Assembly: GCA_034438135.1 (NCBI GenBank)
Contig: DAOTTL010000650.1
Location: forward strand, 1-22,192
From: Paraktedonobacter sp034438135
GTDB taxonomy: Bacteria; Chloroflexota; Ktedonobacteria; Ktedonobacterales; Ktedonobacteraceae
DNA: 22,192 nt
Reading direction: 5' to 3'
Below the pieces are notes generated by a model, which did not search any database, was not told where the DNA came from, and saw nothing but the letters and a program-made list of their open reading frames with translations. The position numbers and the translations under genes were made by a program. The stretch's first letter is position 1. Every line of letters starts with the position of its first letter. Positions 15,700 through 22,192 of the stretch are shown in pieces.

Positions 15700-18621
15700 T
15701 TAGTATTGCACAACTTGCACAATCCCCCATTGCTGGCTGGTCGCACCAGATGATGTGGTCTCTACTATCGCAGCACCTGTCGCAGTAGAAGCCCCTTGCA
15801 CATCCACGTACAGGCCATTGCGCTCATTTACCAGGTAGAAGTAGCCATGCCCGGCACTGACCAGCTTCCACCACTGATTGGTGCTGTTCGAATCTGTATA
15901 CTGATCCAGTTGTGTACCAGATGTAGAGGTACTACCAGGACTATCAAGCACTTTGCCACTATGGCGATTGACCAGTTTATAAGAGCCATCACTGTTGAGA
16001 AGCTGTTCCCATTGCTGGCTGGTCGCCGCGGTCCAGTCGTTCTGTCCGGCTTTAGCATTATTGCTGGTGGAACTGCCCGAGATATCGAGCGTCAGGCCAC
16101 TATTCAGATTAATAAACTGGTAGTAAGCGGTTCCTGCCGCGGGTAGAGTTAGAGAAACAGAGGTGTTCACTCCTGCCTGCAAGGACAGCACACGCGCAAA
16201 CGATCCGAGTGGGGAAGAAGCAATCGAAGCACTACTGGTGATGCTGCTGATGCCAGGTCGGTTGATCAGGGTAATCTGCTGCGTAATAGCTGACTGAAGC
16301 GTCGCAGTCACGGTCCTATTGGTCAGATTCCAGCTCAAACTCACGACGGTGACGCGATTGCGTCCAACGACGCCAGTAATAGATCCCTGGGTAAGGGAAC
16401 CGGGAAGAGCCGGGAGAAACTCGGTGATGCCCAACTGGGAACTACTGGCCGGCTGGGAATCAGCCAGCATCTCAATCATGACTGTGGGCAGGGTATGTGC
16501 CGAGTCCGCGTTGTAGGTATTGTAGTTGGGATAGTGCGACGTCATCAGGCTACGAAAGACGAATTTGTTGGCCAGGATATCAAGCAGGTGGGTCTCTACC
16601 TGTTGTCCATTTTTCAGACGTGCCCAGGAGAGTGCGCGATGCAGATAACCATGCGCGGCATAGCCATTGTTAATTCTGCGTGCAAGGGCCTGCGCTGCTG
16701 CGGCAGCCAGCGTGGGATTACTCTCAGGGGTAATTTCGTGCAAGGGCCAGACAGGATAGAGGTGACTGACATGGCGGTGGTTATAGTTGTCTCCAAGGCT
16801 CGGCCATACCCATTCAGCCAGCGCTCCGTCACTATTCACTCGATAGGGCGGAATTTTGGCCAGCAAGGCGGTCCAGCGTTCGACTCCCTTGCCTGAACCT
16901 TGCTCAACTCCCAGTGTATTTGCAACAGCAATTGCCGTTTGCAAAGCATGTTTGCCCGCCGCAATATCCTGTGTTGCGTTGATAGTGGCTTCGGCACCCT
17001 GGGAGTCAGGAGAGACGTTCTCGGGAGAAAACGAGGGGAAGAAGATGTAATTCCCTTTGGAATCGGTTTCCGTCAGAAAGTCCTCGTAGAAGTAGGCCAG
17101 TTGTTCAAGCCATGGCCAGAGCTGGTTCTGGAGAAACGAGGTATTTCCAGTGACCATATAATATTCGTAAAGTGGGTAGAGCAGCCAATCCGCTCCTCCG
17201 GTCCACATCTCACCCGGAAAACCGCCATAGAAATGGAACAGATATCCATCCATGCCATCAGTACGCGGAGGAGCAAGAATGCCACGCGTACCATAGATGT
17301 TCGTGGCATTGGTCTGCCAGTTTGCAATTTCATTGAGGATCAGGTTGATATACGCCTGCGTCATTTCGGATGTGTTTCCAATATTGGTGCCACCAATCTG
17401 CAAATTGATATTCGCATCGGTCGTGAAATCATCAGACCAGTTTGGTTCCCAGGAACCTCCCCAGATGCCCTGTAAGCGCGGGGGAAAGTAGCCACTGGAA
17501 CTAATAAAATGGTAGCGACCGGCGTTAAACATCTGCTGGAGGAGAGCCGGGTTTGGTGCACCAGGATTACTGATCTGTTTATTGAGCAGATCGGTAGTAT
17601 CCAATGCCAGGTCGCTGGACGAGGCATTGAAGTTGATTGTCATGCGATCATAGATGGCCTGATGAATGGCAACATGGCGACTGAGAAGTGTACTGTAGCT
17701 GGTAGAGAGCGTGACCACTTCCGCCTGTAACGGTTTGTTATTCCACTGTGTCGCATTAGCGTAGCGATCCAATTTGGTAAGCAAGAGCACCGAGGTTGCC
17801 TTTGTAATGGTCAGAGTCGTGCCACTGATGCTCTGAGAACCACCTGTACGGACAACCCAGGTTACGCCTTCGTAGCCACCCTGGGTGGGATCACTGGTGT
17901 ATTGCCCGCGCAGATTTAAAAAGGTATGGTTGTTAGAGTCGGTCGAGACGGTGTTTGTGAAGACCATGCCTGATGGAAGATCGGGCAAGTTCTGGTTGAG
18001 CTGGATCGTGAAGGTCAGCGTACCTTGCGATGGAGCAGTGAATTCCTGCACGACCACGTCATCGGCGCGTGAGACAAAACTGGATCTGCTCCAGTTGCCC
18101 AGTCCATCGGACCACTGGACAGCAATCTCACCAGTTTCAAAATTTGTGGACCGTTTATATCCACTGATCGAGCCGCCGGAGGTTGTATCTAACAACATCT
18201 CATAGCCGGGATGAAAGGGTTGTGTCCAATGTAGGTCCCATCCATTAGGAAAGGTGCTCTGTGCATTCTGATAGCTACCAGCCAGTAATTCGCTGCGTAC
18301 TTCTGGCAGAAGGTTATTGATGACGGGCGGGTGCAGATTCAGACTTCCATTGGGCTGTTCAAACTTGTGGTCGTTGAAAATGATTGTTTCATTGAGCGCA
18401 TTCCCATACACCATAATGGCATACTCGCCATTGCCACTGAGAAACGCATCCTGCCAGTTTGTAGCTGCTGCAGAGTCAAAGATCCCACGCGTAAGAGTGG
18501 CAGCAAAAGCGGAGGGAATATCATTGGAGAGGATAGTTTCTGCTACCGTTCCAAAGGTAGCAAGCGCGGATGCGCTTGCTAGAAGTTCTAGAAACTCTCG
18601 GCGGTTTATTTCATGATCCAT
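15700..18621 (-). CDS. Tat-secreted GH95 alpha-L-fucosidase-like enzyme with CBM13
   Basis: The 973-residue protein has a twin-arginine-type signal (NRREFLELLAS), an N-terminal beta-sandwich with the GH95-like FLSGNGEYAIMVYGN, and an (alpha/alpha)6 barrel containing LQGIWGGSWEPNWSDDF. A C-terminal sandwich and a ricin-type CBM13 (about 832-973) follow. Against Bifidobacterium AfcA from memory, the proposed catalytic acid is Glu534 (FSPEN), the Asn pair is Asn404/Asn406 (ANINLQ) and the supporting Asp is Asp706. The usual DGNFGG around that Asp reads DSAHTL here, so the active site is divergent. Expected reaction: release of alpha-1,2-L-fucose, or alpha-L-galactose in some relatives. It is the middle gene of an operon, 66 bases after GH59 copy 3 and 24 before copy 2. 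An AAAGGAT site precedes the ATG. Confidence 0.85.
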   Translation of the reverse strand: MDHEINRREFLELLASASALATFGTVAETILSNDIPSAFAATLTRGIFDSAAATNWQDAFLSGNGEYAIMVYGNALNETIIFNDHKFEQPNGSLNLHPPVINNLLPEVRSELLAGSYQNAQSTFPNGWDLHWTQPFHPGYEMLLDTTSGGSISGYKRSTNFETGEIAVQWSDGLGNWSRSSFVSRADDVVVQEFTAPSQGTLTFTIQLNQNLPDLPSGMVFTNTVSTDSNNHTFLNLRGQYTSDPTQGGYEGVTWVVRTGGSQSISGTTLTITKATSVLLLTKLDRYANATQWNNKPLQAEVVTLSTSYSTLLSRHVAIHQAIYDRMTINFNASSSDLALDTTDLLNKQISNPGAPNPALLQQMFNAGRYHFISSSGYFPPRLQGIWGGSWEPNWSDDFTTDANINLQIGGTNIGNTSEMTQAYINLILNEIANWQTNATNIYGTRGILAPPRTDGMDGYLFHFYGGFPGEMWTGGADWLLYPLYEYYMVTGNTSFLQNQLWPWLEQLAYFYEDFLTETDSKGNYIFFPSFSPENVSPDSQGAEATINATQDIAAGKHALQTAIAVANTLGVEQGSGKGVERWTALLAKIPPYRVNSDGALAEWVWPSLGDNYNHRHVSHLYPVWPLHEITPESNPTLAAAAAQALARRINNGYAAHGYLHRALSWARLKNGQQVETHLLDILANKFVFRSLMTSHYPNYNTYNADSAHTLPTVMIEMLADSQPASSSQLGITEFLPALPGSLTQGSITGVVGRNRVTVVSLSWNLTNRTVTATLQSAITQQITLINRPGISSITSSASIASSPLGSFARVLSLQAGVNTSVSLTLPAAGTAYYQFINLNSGLTLDISGSSTSNNAKAGQNDWTAATSQQWEQLLNSDGSYKLVNRHSGKVLDSPGSTSTSGTQLDQYTDSNSTNQWWKLVSAGHGYFYLVNERNGLYVDVQGASTATGAAIVETTSSGATSQQWGIVQVVQY

Positions 18622-18687
18622 ACAATCAAATCCTTTCGTTGTTCGGACTCTTACTTCCTCCAGGGTTTTTCCTACATGTTTCCGCTC

Positions 18688-21144
18688 TTAACCTGCGACA
18701 ACAGTCCACTGCTGGTTTGTTCCACCATTGCTCGCATACTGATCAACGGTTGCCCCGGCGGTCTTGGATTTTTGATAGACATCCAGCACAAGACCACTAT
18801 ACACATTGGCGATGGTATAGTATCCAGCGTTCAAGGTAAACGTCCATTCCTGGTTGGTACCACCATTCGAGGCCCATTGCCCAACTGGTGAACCGTTCGC
18901 GGTAGCTTTATTCAAATCGTCAAGGACCTGGCCACTATTAACGTTCACAATCTTATACGAGCCAGTACCCTGAGCAACCAGGTTCCAGAGCTGGTTCTTC
19001 GCGCCTGTATAGGTATTTTGATCGATGGTTGCACCTTCCGTCGTGGAACTCCCCGGGATCTCCAGAGCCAGGCCGCTATTGCGATTGACTATTTTGTAGT
19101 TCGTGGTCGGATTAAAGCCGCCACTACCACTCCCGGCTGAGATGACAGAAATGTTATCAAATTGTGAGTTGATCCACTTGCTGGAAAGCAGAGCAATCTG
19201 CCCACCTGTGTAGGTTGAATTAGTCACAGTGGCCACACTCTTTCCATCGATAAATGCCTGAATTGTCCCATTATTTAGGAGCAAGGAGAGGGTATGCCAG
19301 GTATTCAGACCAATCGTCGTAGTGCCAGAGGCCAGCGTCGTATCCACAATAGTATTGCTTGAACTGGAGCCTTCTGAGAAGAGTGTCCAGGCCCCTGTAT
19401 TGGTCACACGCAGATGATAGCCTTCGGCTGCCCCGCCTAACCTGATCTGGCTGGTTAGATTCCCAATCAACTCGGCGTAGCCAGCCTGCTCCAGCAAGAC
19501 ATCTACACTGGCCTGATAGTTGCTCCAATTCGGGTCACCGATGACGGTAATCGGCGGAGTTGGGGAACCACTGTGCCAGGTAATGGGCGGGGTTGTAATC
19601 ACCTGCCGGTAAACTATGCCACTTCTCCCGCCTCCGGCACTCGCTGTTTCAAAGGCACCCGCGAGATCGGAACAATAGTGGGCCAGCTTGCCAGTGGCAT
19701 AGCTCTCGAAGTTTTCCTTGTAGGGCAAAGCCAGGGGTGCCGCAGCAGGCGACGTGTACGTACCTTTGGCCTGGCCAGTGGTCGTGGTCAAGCTATAGAT
19801 ATACCCCGGTTGCAACGTCAGTGAGAACTTTCCACTCGCAGGAGTAATATTCTGTTGATGCACAAAATAGTCACTCTGATTACTCGAATTGAAGTTCGTT
19901 GCCCAGACATGGACGGTCCCGGTGGCAAGTCCGCCAGAGATGCTAAAGCTGGCGGTCTGGGCGCTGGACGCGTTAGTCGTCTCAATAATCACACTGTAAT
20001 CAGTATTATTGGTTGATTTCAATGTAATGTAGCTGCCATTGGAGGAACTGCCCCCCAGATAGCCACAGGCACTGCTCAAAAATTGCCAGCCCGGCTGGGT
20101 GAACTGTCCATAATGAGCCATGGCCCAGATGCTCAGGCCCACCTGGTACGAACCGGACCAGGGTTGCTCCGCCAGCATCAGCCCCTCACCCGCGAAAGGC
20201 AGCGTCGAATACCATGCAGCGATCAAGGTCCAGTTGATATTGGCAACCATGCTGCCCACGATGTAATCGCGGTTGACACTCCGCGCGATGGCTGACGCGC
20301 CATCATTATATTGTTTTGAGCCATTTTCGCTGGCCCAGAGGGGCTTGCCCGTGCTGATGGCATCGGCAGTAGAGCCATAGCCAGCAGGATAGTGGCAGCC
20401 CAGAATATCGACGGCTGCGGCAAAGTTTGAGTCAGCCACCACATCGGTGGCCACGGCAAAGGTTGCCTCATCCGAGGCAACAAGCTGGGTGGTCAGGTTA
20501 TTGCTTTTCAGTGCGGCCTTGAGATCTTCATACCAGGTTTTGTTATAACCGCTTTCATTCCAGCCACCGAGATAGTCGATATGCAGACCATGGACCGACT
20601 CGGCATTGGTAATCCAGTTTATTAAATAGGTAATGTTATCGTGGGACCAGAATGGGTGGGAGGCATCGATATCCGAACTCGCTTCAAACCAGCCAGGTGC
20701 GCCCCATTCCAGACCGTAGAGCTTGATATTGGAGTTGCGGCTTTTCGCCTGACCCATTAACCACCATTCGTAGCCACGATTGTAATTCTGGTCGGTGCGG
20801 CTGCGCATATGGCTGGCTTCAGCTCCATTGGTCGAGTTCGTATCACCACCGATCTCGCATTTTAAAATATGGAGGCTGGCTCCAAAGTTGGGCTTGAAGA
20901 GGTAATCGAGAATCTCACTCTGTTGCTGAGTCGGATAATCGAAAAGGAGCCGCGAGGTTCCACCTCCACCGCTCAAGCCACCGACGCCCATAAAAGTATG
21001 TCCGGAACTCGTTCCGTTCAAATCAATACTGGTAGTAGTTGCGGCATCCGCAAAAAGCGGAGTGCTGCCAAATACTCCCGCTGCAAGCGCAGCGCCTGCT
21101 GAAGTCTTTAAAAATCGTCTTCGATTAAAACGTCTTTTGTGCAT
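18688..21144 (-). CDS. Tat-secreted GH59 galactocerebrosidase/beta-galactosidase-like enzyme with CBM13 (copy 3)
   Basis: The 818-residue product is first in the minus operon. It carries a Tat signal (NRRRFLKTSAG), the GH59 barrel with Glu197 (GGWNE) as acid/base and Glu273 (WASENG) as nucleophile, a beta-sandwich, a GALC-type lectin domain (about 475-670, with PPITW and IGDPNWSNY) and CBM13 (about 680-818). In its first lectin repeat QQW is QLW, in the second QEW. ATG at 21144 is preferred over the frame opening at 21219 because AAAGGAG (21157-21163) lies before it and the Tat signal begins there; the spacing of 12 bases is long. Transcription probably begins near 21567 under two LacI-type operators, leaving a leader of over 400 bases that contains the enzyme relic at 21286-21396. 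Confidence 0.88.
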   Translation of the reverse strand: MHKRRFNRRRFLKTSAGAALAAGVFGSTPLFADAATTTSIDLNGTSSGHTFMGVGGLSGGGGTSRLLFDYPTQQQSEILDYLFKPNFGASLHILKCEIGGDTNSTNGAEASHMRSRTDQNYNRGYEWWLMGQAKSRNSNIKLYGLEWGAPGWFEASSDIDASHPFWSHDNITYLINWITNAESVHGLHIDYLGGWNESGYNKTWYEDLKAALKSNNLTTQLVASDEATFAVATDVVADSNFAAAVDILGCHYPAGYGSTADAISTGKPLWASENGSKQYNDGASAIARSVNRDYIVGSMVANINWTLIAAWYSTLPFAGEGLMLAEQPWSGSYQVGLSIWAMAHYGQFTQPGWQFLSSACGYLGGSSSNGSYITLKSTNNTDYSVIIETTNASSAQTASFSISGGLATGTVHVWATNFNSSNQSDYFVHQQNITPASGKFSLTLQPGYIYSLTTTTGQAKGTYTSPAAAPLALPYKENFESYATGKLAHYCSDLAGAFETASAGGGRSGIVYRQVITTPPITWHSGSPTPPITVIGDPNWSNYQASVDVLLEQAGYAELIGNLTSQIRLGGAAEGYHLRVTNTGAWTLFSEGSSSSNTIVDTTLASGTTTIGLNTWHTLSLLLNNGTIQAFIDGKSVATVTNSTYTGGQIALLSSKWINSQFDNISVISAGSGSGGFNPTTNYKIVNRNSGLALEIPGSSTTEGATIDQNTYTGAKNQLWNLVAQGTGSYKIVNVNSGQVLDDLNKATANGSPVGQWASNGGTNQEWTFTLNAGYYTIANVYSGLVLDVYQKSKTAGATVDQYASNGGTNQQWTVVAG

Positions 21145-21285
21145 AGCAGGTAAGCTCTCCTTTGTGTTGCACCAGTTCATTGTGCTTTCAGACAGTGTCG
21201 TAGAGGGCGAGATTGCCATATGAGGGCGCTGGTTTTCACTACTAGCTGGCGAAGGGTCGAAAATGCAGGGCGTTGCCGAAGTGGC

Positions 21286-21396
21286 TCACAATCTCTGAAG
21301 GAATGGAGCAGATGTCTCGATAGATTCTGGACGCGCGATGAGTGCCACGATCCCTGCTGACACTTCCAGAAAGAGACGATTAATGTGTCTGCGCAT
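21286..21396 (-). pseudogene. Relic of a fourth Tat-leader (GH59-type) gene, truncated after 36 codons
   Basis: A good ribosome site (AAAGGAG) stands before the ATG at 21396. The frame begins MRRHINRLFLEVSAGIVAL, which lines up with the leaders of GH59 copies 1 and 2 (NRRRFLEISAG, NRRRFLELSVG), but one Arg of the twin pair is lost. It ends at a stop after 36 codons, and nothing recognisable as a GH59 barrel follows. The upstream bases ACCACAAAGGAG resemble those before the intact gene at 21144 (ACACAAAGGAG). This fits a decayed duplicate that lost its body. It may still be translated as a leader peptide. The GH59 identity rests on the leader alone and could equally be another Tat enzyme. Confidence 0.6.
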
Positions 21397-21540
21397 GATT
21401 CCGTTTACTCCTTTGTGGTGCTGTTCGCAAAGTTTGATGACGGGGCAGTCATTCAACTTTATGAATCTCACACACCATCGACATAGAAAGCTTTCGAAGT
21501 ATTTTGTTAGATAAAAACAGCAAATCCGTTTGCTATTTCA

Positions 21541-21554
21541 TGAAAACGCTTTCG
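21541..21554. promoter_or_regulatory. LacI-family-like operator O3a
   Basis: TGAAAACGCTTTCG is close to the classic LacI/GalR-family and catabolite-response-element type of site. It begins 20 bases past the -10 of the minus promoter, the same placement as O2b. Confidence 0.65.
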
Positions 21555-21573
21555 GTTCTAACTACTAAACATA

Positions 21574-21602
21574 AGAGTACCCAAAGAAAAAAGCTTTGTC
21601 AA
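21574..21602 (-). promoter_or_regulatory. Sigma70-like promoter for the three-gene minus operon
   Basis: On the minus strand TTGACA (21602-21597), within CTTGACAAA, is followed after 17 bases by TACTCT (21579-21574). The architecture matches the promoter at 7608-7636, including the weak TACTYT -10. Confidence 0.6.
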
Positions 21603-21767
21603 GAGGGAACGTATTTGAATCAAAAAGAAGAAGAATTCCCGTCTATACGAGAATATACGACAGAATGACTTACATATAAGATGCAAAATAGCTTTTTAGC
21701 GACTCTTTGGGAAGTCATGCCCCTGGCACATATTTTTAGCGGCTTCGTCTTTTGAGCAAGGGCTGTA

Positions 21768-21781
21768 TGAAAACGTTCTCT
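21768..21781. promoter_or_regulatory. LacI-family-like operator O3b
   Basis: TGAAAACGTTCTCT differs by one base from TGAAAACGTTTTCT. It lies 227 bases from O3a, upstream of the promoter, so it would act as an auxiliary site. Confidence 0.5.
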
Positions 21782-21948
21782 CAAATAGCGTTGACTGAGG
21801 TTTTTTGCAAACCAGGGGAGCGCGTTGCAACCAGCTTCCCAAAGAGAGATTTCTGGCAAAATAGCATAAAGATAAACAAGCTATTATGAAGGAGGCGGCA
21901 TTGTCATACAATAGGCCTCTGAGTTCTGGCAGAACCTGCTTTCTCTAT

Positions 21949-21989
21949 CTGGTGGGCTATAGCGCCAAAAGAGCGCCACAGCCCACCAG
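21949..21989 (-). terminator. Hairpin after the right-edge malectin-like gene
   Basis: Ten-base arms (21949-21958, 21980-21989) pair perfectly, 16 bases past the TAA of the minus-strand gene at the edge. No U-tract follows. Confidence 0.6.
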
Positions 21990-22005
21990 GCTATTCAACC
22001 ATTGG

Positions 22006-22192
22006 TTATGACGTTTTGACCATCGAGAGGCCGCCGACGAGAGCGTTATTCTTGGATGCCGTGAAGTCCAGGACAAGCGTCCCGGATGTGATGGTAAGTG
22101 GAAAATTGAGTTGCAGGGCGGCATCCTTGCCAACCCGGCGATAGATGTCAAGATTGCTGAGTATAGTGGTGCCATTGGCGCTGATGCTAAAA
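22006..22192 (-). CDS. C-terminal end of a malectin-like domain protein (partial, runs off the window)
   Basis: Reading the minus strand from the right edge gives about 61 codons ending in TAA at 22006-22008. Segments NGTTILSNLDIYRRVG, ALQLNFPLTITSGTLVLDFT and NNALVGGLSM follow the pattern of the last strands of malectin or malectin-like carbohydrate-binding domains, which often end large secreted glycosidases. No start codon is in the window, so the catalytic part, if any, is unseen. A hairpin follows the stop. It is probably another secreted carbohydrate-active protein extending the locus to the right. Confidence 0.6.
   Translation of the reverse strand, partial: FSISANGTTILSNLDIYRRVGKDAALQLNFPLTITSGTLVLDFTASKNNALVGGLSMVKTS

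Larger units (their letters stand above)
21145..22005. other. Control region of the minus operon
   Basis: This 861-base stretch holds the enzyme relic (21286-21396), operators at 21541-21554 and 21768-21781, a minus promoter (21574-21602) and the hairpin of the right-edge gene (21949-21989). Two overlapping open frames between 21620 and 21911 on the minus strand have no ribosome site or family motif that I recognise, and I do not call them. Confidence 0.6.

Noticed and set aside
21486..21495. GAAAGCTTTC palindrome near O3a as a seventh operator
   Set aside because: The centre is two bases shorter than in the accepted 14-mers.
21620..21911. Two overlapping minus-strand open frames, considered as a transposase remnant
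   Set aside because: They use different frames of the same bases, have no DDE or other recognisable motif, and no inverted-repeat ends are seen.

Overview
The window looks like a carbohydrate-degradation (CAZyme) locus from a soil bacterium. The intermediate GC, twin-arginine secreted glycoside hydrolases with C-terminal ricin-type (CBM13) lectin domains, and good AAGGAGG-type ribosome binding sites would fit a Chloroflexota of the class Ktedonobacteria. That assignment is an inference from gene content and style, not from a marker gene.

Layout. Positions 249-1124 (minus) hold a stand-alone 5'-3' exonuclease, unrelated to the sugar genes and more GC-rich by eye. A perfect 36-bp inverted repeat with a 3-nt loop (1289-1363) separates it from the locus. 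Positions 1824-4508 (plus) carry two Sec-secreted GH43 enzymes: an endo-arabinanase-like protein, and an arabinofuranosidase-like protein with CBM13. They converge on a bidirectional terminator with a Tat-secreted GH59 enzyme (4598-7078, minus). A 1.1-kb divergent control region follows. Next come a Tat-secreted GH29 alpha-L-fucosidase with three N-terminal CBM6-like modules (8173-10965, plus) and a right-handed beta-helix protein resembling GH141 (11115-12974, plus). Past two strong hairpins lies a minus-strand operon, read from right to left: GH59 (21144-18688), GH95 alpha-fucosidase with CBM13 (18621-15700), and GH59 (15675-13243). Its leader contains a 36-codon relic of a fourth Tat-leader enzyme gene. 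The right edge holds the C-terminal end of a malectin-like domain protein on the minus strand.

How the genes fit together. Eight complete extracellular enzymes are present: GH43 x2, GH59 x3, GH29, GH95 and one GH141-like. The predicted activities are arabinan cleavage, beta-galactosidase and removal of alpha-L-fucose. This suggests a fucosylated arabinogalactan or pectic side chain as target, but the substrate is inferred. No transporter, regulator or intracellular catabolic gene lies in the window.

The strongest unexplained signal is regulatory. Six near-identical 14-bp LacI-family-like operators (consensus near TGAAAAYGYTTTCW) occur, exactly two in each of the three long control regions. 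In each region one site sits just downstream of a CTTGACAAA-type promoter. This points to one repressor, not encoded here, controlling the whole locus, possibly by DNA looping. The second notable feature is three GH59 paralogues with the full domain plan of animal galactocerebrosidase plus CBM13, of which two flank a GH95 gene whose CBM13 closely resembles that of one neighbour.
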